A stretch of DNA of 10,250 bases, taken from contig JAFCCZ010000031.1 of NCBI GenBank assembly GCA_017609945.1, positions 1-10,250 of the forward strand. Direction: 5' to 3'. Below, one piece after another: positions 1-6,350 of this stretch. The stretch's first letter is position 1. Every line of letters starts with the position of its first letter. The DNA is from Candidatus Iainarchaeum sp. Lineage in GTDB: Archaea; Iainarchaeota; Iainarchaeia; Iainarchaeales; GCA-2688035. A program made the position numbers and the translations under genes. Below the pieces are notes generated by a model. It made no database searches. It saw nothing but the letters and a program-made list of their open reading frames with translations, and was not told the DNA's origin.

Positions 1-1458
1 ATCGGTGAAGCATTCTTTTGAAATTTCCTCAAGAGGAGGCTCGTTGGGATTAACTGGCGGTTCGGTTACCACCGGGTTCACGGGATCTTCCACTGGAGGC
101 TCTTCCACAGGCGGTTCCGGTTGGCAGGCCCCGCAGTCTATTTCACAATTTGTGCAGTCTTCTCCCACTCCACACTTCCCATCACCACAACCAATACAAT
201 CCAGTGCACATGTTTCAGGGTTTTCGGTGTGGGTGCAGGCTGAATCACCGCAGACGGCAGGGCAGTCTGCCGGGCAGGTGGCCGCGGTTTCACCCCTTAA
301 AGCTAAATCACACGAGCCATCTCCACAGTAAGCAGGAGTTACAACCTGCGGTGGCTCGTAGGGCGGGGCCTTGAACAGCCCCTCACAATATTTCAGGTTA
401 TCATTATCCCCAGAATCATAGTGAGCTATGTGAATATTGCCGTCCTCTCCCTCAGTCATTTTTGAAAAAGTCCCCACAGTCCCTGTACTCTCCGCTATTT
501 GACAAGTCCATTGGATGTCTTTGCCCTCACAATACCTTAAGTCCTTGTTTGTGCTATCAAGGTAACTTATGTGAATGTTTTCATCCGCCCCCTCTAATAC
601 CGATACATATTGTCCTACCGTGTTTGCGCTTTCAATTATCCTGCAAACCCACTCTTCCTCCGACCCCTCACAATATTTTAAGTCATTATTTGTGGTGCTG
701 TGATAGCCAATATGCAAATTGTTGTCTGTCCCGCTTGTTATTGAGCTAAAATCTCCCACAAGCCCTGTGCTGTCAAGAGTTTGACAGGTCCATTCCTCCG
801 CAGCACCCTCACAATACCTCAAATCTCCATTTCCCCCGTCTCCGTGGCTTATGTGAATATTTCCGTCACTTCCCTCAGCTATTGAGGTTTCTAGTCCCAC
901 TTCACCAGCAGTGTCAATTGCCTGACAAGTCCACTCCTCACCAGACCCCTCACAATATCTCAAGTCCTCATCTCCCTCACTTGTCCCGTCTTGATGGCTT
1001 ATGTGGAAATTGCCGTCTGCCCCCTGCACCATTGAAGTATAATGGCCCACATCGTTTGTGGTGTCAATTGCCTGGCAGGTCCAGTCCCCTATACTGCCCT
1101 CACAATACCTCAAATCTCCGTTTGTCACATCAGTGTGGCTTATGTGAAAGTTTTTGTCTGTGCCCTCAAGAATTGAGGTATATCGTCCAGTAGTCCCTGC
1201 GCTCTCTATTATCTCACAAGTCCACTGTCCCGTAGTCCCCTCGCAATACCTCAAATCGTGGTTTCCAATATCATTGTGGCTGATATGCAGGTTGTTATCG
1301 CTTCCCCAGACTATAGAAGGGTAACCCCCCACATTATTCGGAGAGTCTGCAGCCTGACAAGTCCACTCCCACCCAGCCAAAGCGGTTGCGCTCTGCAGGA
1401 GCAGAAAAAACAATGCAAGTAAAATAAAGCGGAAATTATGCAGAAAAGCTTTGTCCAT
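1..1458 (-). CDS. secreted Cys-rich beta-propeller repeat protein (C-terminus outside window)
   Basis: The minus strand is open from the ATG at 1458-1456 to the left edge (486 codons, no stop). Residues 1-28 look like a signal peptide: basic start, a Leu/Phe core around 11-21, and ALA-G as a likely cleavage site. Residues 32-360 hold seven repeats of mostly 47 residues with the pattern WtCq..D...vG.y.Si..G.D.N.HISh.d...DLrYCEG. Repeats of the HISY...LrY type are common in exported prokaryotic proteins and are likely beta-propeller blades; seven copies suit a closed seven-bladed ring. Residues 378-445 are three Cys modules (CGDGSC...CPADC, CGDSAC...CALDC, CGDGKC...CEIDC), then a Pro/Glu stalk at about 447-476. 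The protein probably acts outside the cell, perhaps in binding or surface attachment; no catalytic motif is visible. A TTTAAA box centred 25 bp before the ATG suggests a leaderless transcript. Ligand and exact family are unknown. Confidence 0.88.
   Translation of the reverse strand, partial: MDKAFLHNFRFILLALFFLLLQSATALAGWEWTCQAADSPNNVGGYPSIVWGSDNNLHISHNDIGNHDLRYCEGTTGQWTCEIIESAGTTGRYTSILEGTDKNFHISHTDVTNGDLRYCEGSIGDWTCQAIDTTNDVGHYTSMVQGADGNFHISHQDGTSEGDEDLRYCEGSGEEWTCQAIDTAGEVGLETSIAEGSDGNIHISHGDGGNGDLRYCEGAAEEWTCQTLDSTGLVGDFSSITSGTDNNLHIGYHSTTNNDLKYCEGSEEEWVCRIIESANTVGQYVSVLEGADENIHISYLDSTNKDLRYCEGKDIQWTCQIAESTGTVGTFSKMTEGEDGNIHIAHYDSGDNDNLKYCEGLFKAPPYEPPQVVTPAYCGDGSCDLALRGETAATCPADCPAVCGDSACTHTENPETCALDCIGCGDGKCGVGEDCTNCEIDCGACQPEPPVEEPPVEDPVNPVVTEPPVNPNEPPLEEISKECFTD
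124..327 (-). other. three Cys-rich CGDG modules in the secreted protein
   Basis: Residues 378-445 carry 16 cysteines in three related units of about 20-22 residues. Each begins CGDxxC and ends CxxDC, and the third has an extra CTNC. The Asp/Gly/Glu-rich spacing suggests disulfide-stabilised, perhaps Ca2+-binding, extracellular modules. Similar CGDG...C..DC units are frequent in secreted archaeal and bacterial proteins, but a binding function here is inference. Confidence 0.7.
379..1365 (-). repeat. seven tandem ~141-bp coding repeats (propeller blades)
   Basis: The repeats start at residues 32, 79, 126, 176, 223, 270 and 317 of the secreted protein. All periods are 47 residues (141 bp) except the third, which is 50 because of a small acidic insertion near residues 160-164. 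The DNA is also alike between copies: TGAGGTATTGTGAGGG and close variants recur at each YCEG motif, and WTCQ is encoded by near-identical triplets. This points to fairly recent tandem duplication or ongoing gene conversion. Confidence 0.9.
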
Positions 1459-1479
1459 GGTTAAATATTGTCCTTTGTT

Positions 1480-1488
1480 GTTTAAATT
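1480..1488 (-). promoter_or_regulatory. TATA-like box of the secreted propeller gene
   Basis: Read on the minus strand the box is AATTTAAAC, and its TTTAAA core (1481-1486) is centred 25 bp upstream of the ATG at 1458. In archaea transcription starts about 25 bp after the TATA centre, so the transcript should begin at or next to the start codon. A second A/T stretch at 1461-1468 lies too close to the start to serve as its promoter. Confidence 0.5.
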
Positions 1489-1556
1489 CCTGCCTTTACC
1501 TAGCACGAACTTCTTTTGGGACTGTTTTAGAGGGCAGTAGATCCATTTAAAAACCC

Positions 1557-1596
1557 TAATTGTCTAAATAGTTTAGACACTTATAATTGTCTTTAA
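1557..1596 (+). promoter_or_regulatory. candidate promoter with flanking operator half-sites
   Basis: A perfect inverted repeat, TGTCTAAA-TAG-TTTAGACA (1561-1579), abuts a TATA-like stretch TTATAAT (1581-1587), which is followed directly by a further related half-site TGTCTTTA (1589-1596). TAATTGTCT occurs twice, at 1557 and 1584. Sites on both sides of a TATA box fit control by a dimeric regulator blocking TBP/TFB. The expected start is near 1608, reading toward the small basic gene. The minus-strand propeller gene, with its own box at 1480, could also be affected. Confidence 0.45.
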
Positions 1597-1642
1597 TCAA
1601 ATAGGTGTTTTCCTCACAAAGAAACATCCTGCAGGGCACGGA

Positions 1643-1680
1643 GGAAAGGGACGCAGGCCCTTTCCCCTTTTTCTTTTTTT
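1643..1680 (+). terminator. hairpin plus T-tract: terminator or leader attenuator
   Basis: GGAAAGGG (1643-1650) and CCCTTTCC (1658-1665) form a perfect 8-bp stem with a 7-base loop, followed by a pyrimidine stretch ending in seven T residues. The shape is that of an intrinsic terminator on the plus strand, and archaeal RNA polymerase also stops at T tracts. No plus-strand coding sequence lies upstream. It would therefore end a short RNA from the promoter near 1581, or act inside the leader of the gene at 1699. Confidence 0.4.
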
Positions 1681-1698
1681 CTGCACTAATTTTAATTG

Positions 1699-1971
1699 AT
1701 GGCTAGAACAAGGCAGAGAGCGCTTAAGGGAATTCTCCCCTCAAGAGCAGAGCAGAGGGAAACAAGGCAAATTCTTAGCGGAGCCGCAGCCAGGGCCATG
1801 CACATTGTTGACGCTGCAAAAGCCAACAGGGTATTTGCTGGAAGGTATGCAAGGGAAGTGGAACGGGCAGAAAGGTTTCTTCTCTCCCATGCAAGGAAAA
1901 CCTCAACAGCGGATCAGGCAACCACCTTTTTGAAAGCGGTTGCGAGCATTAGAATAAGGCGTAAGAAATAA
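1699..1971 (+). CDS. small basic protein, possibly a divergent histone-fold protein
   Basis: This is a 90-residue, strongly Arg-rich protein starting at ATG 1699; an in-frame TTG lies one codon earlier. Codon use (AGG/AGA arginine) matches the neighbouring genes, which supports it as real. There is no clear Shine-Dalgarno; the nearest good TATA-like box is at 1581-1587, implying a leader of about 90 bases. It has no Cys, signal peptide or membrane segment. The stretch VDAAKANRVFAGRYAREVER followed by SHARKTSTADQATTFLKAV resembles helix 2, the RKT loop and helix 3 of archaeal histones (typical pattern LA.HAGRKT..AEDI.LA), with the LP start also in place and a basic C-terminal tail RIRRKK. The match is weak: the loop is one residue short and helix 2 is unusual. 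Otherwise it is an unknown nucleic-acid-binding candidate. It ends one base from the convergent purQ stop. Confidence 0.65.
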   Translation: MARTRQRALKGILPSRAEQRETRQILSGAAARAMHIVDAAKANRVFAGRYAREVERAERFLLSHARKTSTADQATTFLKAVASIRIRRKK

Positions 1972-1972
1972 A

Positions 1973-2770
1973 CTACTTGAAATGAGAAACCGCATTCCTG
2001 AAAATCTTCATTCCGGCGCCCTCTTCCGGAAGCTTTTCTCCCTTTCTCTTCAAGGTTTCTTTCTGCTTTGTCCAGTCGTCCTGCTGGGTAAAGAAAATGT
2101 GCCTTTCGGGGTGGGGCATCATTCCAAGAATTCTTCCGGTTTCATTGCAGATTCCGGCAATGTCAAGCACTGAACCATTTGGGTTGAACGGGAACTCTCC
2201 GCCTGCTAGGCCTTTGCCCTTTGCGTACTTAAAAACAAGCTGGTCGTTTTCAACGAGCTTTTCAAGAACATCCTTTGAGGTGGTAAACTTTCCCTCACCG
2301 TGGGCAACAGGCATTCTAATGTCCTCAATTCCCTTTGTAAAAACGCACTTCTTGGAAAAGCCCTTCAAAGAGACCCACCTGCACTCATAGCGCGCGGAAT
2401 TGTTTGGCGCAAGGGCCACTGTTCTCTCACCGTACTTTCCGTCAATGGCCGGCAAAAGCCCAAGGTTTGCAATAACCTGGAAGCCGTTACAGATTCCAAT
2501 CACAAGCTTTTCCTGGTCAATAAACTCCATTAGGTCCTGCCAGAGCATGTTCCGCATTTTGTTGGCAAGGGCGTTTCCGGAACCAGTATCATCACCGTAG
2601 CAAAATCCGCCTGGAAAGGCAAAAATCTGGAAGTCCTTTAGCTGGCCAGGCTTTTTGATTAAGTCATTAACGTGAACAATGCTTGCCTCTGCCCCTGCCT
2701 TCTTGAACGCAAAGGCTGTTTCCTCATCACAGTTTATTCCGTAGCCAGTCAAAACAAGTGCCTTAACCAT
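1973..2770 (-). CDS. purQ: phosphoribosylformylglycinamidine synthase, glutaminase subunit PurQ
   Basis: This class I glutamine amidotransferase releases ammonia from glutamine and passes it to PurL, which converts FGAR to FGAM in purine synthesis in the cytoplasm. Visible features in the 265-residue protein are the N-terminal GYGINCDEE motif, the FPGGFCYGDDTGSG stretch that helps form the oxyanion region, the nucleophile Cys94 in GICNGFQ, and the His220/Glu222 pair in MMPHPERH, so the triad is complete. It is longer than the usual stand-alone PurQ (about 225 residues), mostly through a tail after HPERH, and so resembles the C-terminal glutaminase domain of long-type PurL. Its ATG shares one base with the purL TGA (TGATG), so translation is very probably coupled. 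It converges with the small basic gene, leaving one base between the stops. Confidence 0.95.
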   Translation of the reverse strand: MVKALVLTGYGINCDEETAFAFKKAGAEASIVHVNDLIKKPGQLKDFQIFAFPGGFCYGDDTGSGNALANKMRNMLWQDLMEFIDQEKLVIGICNGFQVIANLGLLPAIDGKYGERTVALAPNNSARYECRWVSLKGFSKKCVFTKGIEDIRMPVAHGEGKFTTSKDVLEKLVENDQLVFKYAKGKGLAGGEFPFNPNGSVLDIAGICNETGRILGMMPHPERHIFFTQQDDWTKQKETLKRKGEKLPEEGAGMKIFRNAVSHFK

Positions 2771-5724
2771 CAGTAGTCCCTCAGTGTTTTTTTGTAAGCC
2801 TCTTCCAAATCGGCAACTTTTGCGTCAACGATCTTTTCGCCGTTTAGACCGGTTATCTGCAAATTGCCCTGCGTAATTTCTCCAACCAGCGCAAACTCAT
2901 TGCCCTCAAGGGCCTTTTCAAACTCTTCCCTGTTCTCCGGCGCAACTGTTACAACAAACCTGCTCTGGCTCTCTGAGAACAGCAGGAAATCGTTCCTCTC
3001 AATGGCCTCGGCAGTAACTTTTCCCAAATCAATGTTTGCCCCGAGAGATCCGGCAATGCATTTCTTGGCAATTGCGACTCCGAGGCCGCCCAACCCAACA
3101 GGCTGCACTGAAGCAAGCAGTTGGGAATCAATTGCGCCAACCAAGGCCTTGTAGAGCTTTAGGGCCTTGTCAGCGTTAACCTTTGGAACAGAATTTCCAA
3201 CAAAGCCCTTTGAGGCAAAGTACTCTGAGGCGCCAAGCTCGTTCCTCGTAACCCCCAGCACATAAACAGGGTCCCCGGCAAACTTTGCGTCCATTGAGAC
3301 CGCCTTGCTTGCGTCCCCCAAAACCCCGAACGAGGAGATAAGGAGGGTTGGCGGGACAGAAACCTTCAATGGCTTGCTGTTTTCATCAAATCCCTTAAAA
3401 TCGTTGAACATGCTGTCCTTTCCTGAAACAAACGGAGTTTCATATTTTACCGCGTAATCCAGGCAGGCCTGCGCAGCCTGCTTTAGCTGCCACAACCTTC
3501 CCGGCTCGTCGCTTGAGCACCAGCAGAAGTTATCAAGAATCGCTATCTTACCCAAGGGCGTTCCAACGGCAACAAGGTTCTTTACCGCTGAATCAATGGC
3601 GCAGGCAGCCATGTCGTAAATTGAGATGTCACCGTACTTTGGATAGAGGGCCTGTGAGATTGAGACGCCTTTCTCTGAATCAAGAACCGGCCTTACAACA
3701 CTTGTTTCGGCATTAACCCTGCCCTTTCCCTGCAAGGGCTTCAGCACGCTTGAGCCCTGCACCTCGTGATCGTACTGCACTGAAATGAATTCCTTGCTGC
3801 AGATGTTCAGCCTTGAAAGCATCTGCTCCAGCTCGGCGTTAAAATCCTGGGACTGCTCAAATTTTGGAACAGCATGCTTCTGCTCAAGCTTCTCTGTCTT
3901 CAAAACCTTTTTGGGCAGGCCCTCGTGCAAAAATTCCAAATCAATGTCCATTATGGTTTTGCCGTTAAACCTGACAACACACTTTCCGGAATCGGTGAAT
4001 TTCCCAATAACAGTTGCTTCCACGCCGCGCGATTCCATTAGCCCAATAAATTTGTCAACCTTTTCCTGCGGAACCGCGAGAGTCATTCTCTCCTGTGATT
4101 CTGAAATCCAGGTTTGCCAGGGCTGCATTCCAGGATACTTCAATGGAACCTTTTCCAAATCAACCTCACAGCCGTTGCACTCCTTTGCCATTTCCGCCAC
4201 ACTGCAACTTATTCCTCCGGCCCCGTTGTCAGTAATGCTTGTGTAAAGGTTACGGTCCCTTGCTTCCTTAATAATTGCGTCGCTCATCTTCTTCTGCGTA
4301 ATCGGGTCGCCAATCTGGACAGCGGTGGCAGGGCTTCCCTCACTCAGGGCCTCTGAGGAAAAGGTTGCGCCGTGAATTCCGTCCAACCCAACCCTGTTTC
4401 CTGCCATAATTATTGCGTCGCCGGGCATTGCCTTTTTCTCAACCCCGTTCTTTCCGTTAACAATCCTCGGGATAAGGCCCATTGTTCCGACAAAAACAAG
4501 CGGCTTTCCCTTGTATCGCTCGTCAAAGTACATAAAGCCCTGCGGCGTTGGAATCCCCGAACAGTTTCCGCCAACGTTCACTCCCTCGATTACGCCAAGC
4601 ATTACCCTTGCAGGGGAAAGGATTGAGTTTTGCTTTCCCTTGGCCCGGTAAAGAAGCTTTGCGTCCTTTGGGTCGGCAAAGCAGAAACCGTACCTGTTTA
4701 CAACCGGCTTTGCGGCCATTCCAAAGCCCATTGCATCCCTGTTAACGCCAACAATTCCCGTAATTGCCCCACCGAAGGGATCAAGGGCAGACGGGCTGTT
4801 GTGTGTTTCAACCTTGTCGCTCACAAGAAAACTTTCGTCAAAGAAGATTGCGCCGGAGTTGTCAACAAAGACCGACGCGCAAATGTCATCCTTTCCCATA
4901 TTCGCCCTAATGGTCTCGGTTGCTTTCTTAATTCTGCCCTTGAACAGGCCGTTCTTTATTTCGTCCAGTTCAGCGGCAAAAATAGTGTGCTTGCAGTGCT
5001 CGCTCCAGGTTTGGGCAAGGGACTCAAGCTCAATGTCAGTGGGCGGTCTGTTCAAAGATTCAAAGTGCGATTTTATTACGTGCATTGATTCAAGGTCAAG
5101 GGCAAGCGGTCCGCTTCTTTCACCGTCCTTGTTTGCAATTCCCTTCTTTCCAATCTCAGTCAAGGCGGCGTCATCCAAATCAAGGCTTACCCTCTCGGCA
5201 GAGGGCACCTCATTAAGCTTAACGCGCGGCGTGACAACATCCATTCCCTTGTCGGATTCAAACTCCTGCCTGCTCTTAATGTGAATTCTCTGAATCAGGG
5301 AGTTTGCAAGGCCGTCTCCTATGGCCATAGTGTCCTCTTTGGAAACTTCGCCGCTCAGAAAAATGGCCTGCGTGCTAAAAACATCCGTCCCACTTGCCTT
5401 TTCCCCAAAAAAGTCGGAAATGGTTTCCCTTGCGGTGTGCCCCACGTTGTCGGTTACGCCTGGCAAAAAACCTATTTCAACGACAAAATCAAAACCGCTT
5501 TCAGGCACAAAGGGCTTGCCCACTGAAAACCCCTGGGTAACGGGGTTTGACAGAAGCTCACCGCACTTCTGCAAATCGGCCTCCTTCAAGCCAGTTGAAA
5601 CGGTGTAAACGTCGGTCAGTTCAAGGTTTTTAACGTTTGGAAAGCCCATTGCGTGAATTTTCTTGAGCAGGGTTATGGCCCGCCCGTCCGGAACCTTTGA
5701 GAAAACCTCAACTCTGAAATCCAA
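2770..5724 (-). CDS. purL: phosphoribosylformylglycinamidine synthase, long-type synthase subunit with PurS-like N-terminus
   Basis: This subunit makes FGAM from FGAR, ATP and the ammonia supplied by PurQ. The 984-residue chain is far longer than the small PurL (about 720) usual in archaea. Residues 1-70 and 78-150 look like two PurS-like units. They are followed by the linker motif QTWSEHCKHTIF (238-249), the first ATP-binding half with ETHNSPSALDPFGGA (306-320), GGNCSGIPTPQG (385-396) and GGISCSVAEM (503-512), and the second half with SGKDSMFND (767-775) and GLGGLGVAIAKKCIAG (877-892). It stops where long-type PurL would continue into the glutaminase domain, which is instead the next gene, purQ. 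The start is TTG (5724-5722), backed by GGTGGGG four bases upstream and an N-terminus that fits PurS. No separate purS lies in the window, and none should be needed. Confidence 0.95.
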   Translation of the reverse strand: MDFRVEVFSKVPDGRAITLLKKIHAMGFPNVKNLELTDVYTVSTGLKEADLQKCGELLSNPVTQGFSVGKPFVPESGFDFVVEIGFLPGVTDNVGHTARETISDFFGEKASGTDVFSTQAIFLSGEVSKEDTMAIGDGLANSLIQRIHIKSRQEFESDKGMDVVTPRVKLNEVPSAERVSLDLDDAALTEIGKKGIANKDGERSGPLALDLESMHVIKSHFESLNRPPTDIELESLAQTWSEHCKHTIFAAELDEIKNGLFKGRIKKATETIRANMGKDDICASVFVDNSGAIFFDESFLVSDKVETHNSPSALDPFGGAITGIVGVNRDAMGFGMAAKPVVNRYGFCFADPKDAKLLYRAKGKQNSILSPARVMLGVIEGVNVGGNCSGIPTPQGFMYFDERYKGKPLVFVGTMGLIPRIVNGKNGVEKKAMPGDAIIMAGNRVGLDGIHGATFSSEALSEGSPATAVQIGDPITQKKMSDAIIKEARDRNLYTSITDNGAGGISCSVAEMAKECNGCEVDLEKVPLKYPGMQPWQTWISESQERMTLAVPQEKVDKFIGLMESRGVEATVIGKFTDSGKCVVRFNGKTIMDIDLEFLHEGLPKKVLKTEKLEQKHAVPKFEQSQDFNAELEQMLSRLNICSKEFISVQYDHEVQGSSVLKPLQGKGRVNAETSVVRPVLDSEKGVSISQALYPKYGDISIYDMAACAIDSAVKNLVAVGTPLGKIAILDNFCWCSSDEPGRLWQLKQAAQACLDYAVKYETPFVSGKDSMFNDFKGFDENSKPLKVSVPPTLLISSFGVLGDASKAVSMDAKFAGDPVYVLGVTRNELGASEYFASKGFVGNSVPKVNADKALKLYKALVGAIDSQLLASVQPVGLGGLGVAIAKKCIAGSLGANIDLGKVTAEAIERNDFLLFSESQSRFVVTVAPENREEFEKALEGNEFALVGEITQGNLQITGLNGEKIVDAKVADLEEAYKKTLRDY

Positions 5725-5728
5725 GAAG

Positions 5729-5735
5729 CCCCACC
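5729..5735 (-). promoter_or_regulatory. Shine-Dalgarno of purL deciding a TTG start
   Basis: On the minus strand GGTGGGG is followed by CTTC and then the TTG start. GGTG pairs with the CACC at the 3' end of archaeal 16S rRNA. No ATG or GTG with comparable support lies nearby, so this site is the main argument for the TTG start. Confidence 0.65.
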
Positions 5736-5756
5736 AATTAGATTCAAAAAGGAAAA

Positions 5757-5768
5757 GGTTTTTTAACC
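5757..5768. promoter_or_regulatory. shared A/T box of the divergent purL / 5-FCL promoters
   Basis: GGTTTTTTAACC sits in the 65-bp gap between the two start codons and is the only good TATA-like element there. Its TTTTAA core (5761-5766) is centred 26 bp from the cyclo-ligase ATG, giving a leaderless transcript. It is centred 39 bp from the purL TTG, giving a leader of about 12 bases that just contains the Shine-Dalgarno sequence. Confidence 0.5.
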
Positions 5769-5789
5769 GAATCCCATTAAAAGTGCTTT

Positions 5790-6350
5790 ATGAAGGAACT
5801 AGTGAGAATGAAACACCTTCAGCTGCGGAATTCGCTCTCAGAGGACGAAATTTCCAGGAAAAGCGATGAGATTGAAAAAAGGCTTTTTTTTCTCCCAGAA
5901 TTCAAAAAAAGCAATGTAATGCTGTTTTACGCGTCATTCGGGAAAGAGGTTGAAACCGGAAAAATGATTGAAAGGGCACTGGCTGAGGGCAAGAATGTGT
6001 GCGTGCCTGTCACAAGCTTCAAGGAGAAAACCCTGGTGGCCAGCTCAATCAAGGGGCTCTCTGATTTGGAGAAAAAGCCAAGCGGTCTGATTGAGCCGCG
6101 TGAAATAAATTCATGCCCGCTTGAAAAAATTGATTTGATAGTAGTGCCAGGAATTGTTTTTGACGGGGGAGGCTACAGGATTGGATACGGCGGCGGCTTC
6201 TACGACAGGCTTTTGAGAAAGGCGCCCAGGGGAACTGTGGCAATAGGGCTTTGCTTTGAGCAAAACATTGCAAAAAACATTCCAAAACAAAGCCATGACG
6301 CAAAAATGAATAAAATAGTTACTGAGGAAAGGGTAATTGAGTGCGATTGA
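5790..6350 (+). CDS. 5-formyltetrahydrofolate cyclo-ligase
   Basis: This enzyme (methenyltetrahydrofolate synthetase, 5-FCL) uses ATP to turn 5-formyl-THF into 5,10-methenyl-THF, returning a dead-end folate to the one-carbon pool. The 186-residue length is normal for the family. Residues 1-17 fit the family's basic first helix (K.ELR...L..R..LS), which favours the ATG at 5790 over the one at 5808. The signature is clear: VPGIVFD (119-125), then GYRIGYGGGFYDRLL (128-142) forming the ATP/folate site, and a C-terminal SHDAKMNKIVTEE (168-180) matching the usual D...D.ivTE. It is divergent from purL and ends directly against the HAD gene on the other strand. Its place beside purine genes suggests folate-dependent formyl transfer in this organism, as opposed to purely formate/ATP-based steps; that is inference. 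Confidence 0.93.
   Translation: MKELVRMKHLQLRNSLSEDEISRKSDEIEKRLFFLPEFKKSNVMLFYASFGKEVETGKMIERALAEGKNVCVPVTSFKEKTLVASSIKGLSDLEKKPSGLIEPREINSCPLEKIDLIVVPGIVFDGGGYRIGYGGGFYDRLLRKAPRGTVAIGLCFEQNIAKNIPKQSHDAKMNKIVTEERVIECD

Larger units (their letters stand above)
1459..1698. other. 240-bp divergent intergenic region
   Basis: This region separates the minus-strand propeller gene from the plus-strand small basic gene. It contains, from left to right, the propeller TATA box, about 65 bp without visible structure, the half-site cluster around a second TATA-like box, and the hairpin/T-tract. No convincing open reading frame, tRNA or C/D-box motif was seen in it. Confidence 0.6.

Noticed and set aside
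5..1193. Plus-strand open frames of about 75-103 codons across the propeller gene, some rich in Gly/Ser/Thr
   Set aside because: They are antisense images of the minus-strand repeat gene, whose frame is open throughout with signal peptide, repeats and Cys modules. The repetitive look comes from the same repeats and Pro-rich stalk.
1600..1700. tRNA, C/D-box or riboswitch in the intergenic region
   Set aside because: No cloverleaf, C/D boxes or known purine/folate riboswitch core could be recognised; only the single hairpin with T tract is supported.
3785..5284. Plus-strand open frames of about 150-160 codons opposite purL
   Set aside because: They lie wholly within the well-supported purL and have no start signals or family motifs; they are a side effect of its codon use.
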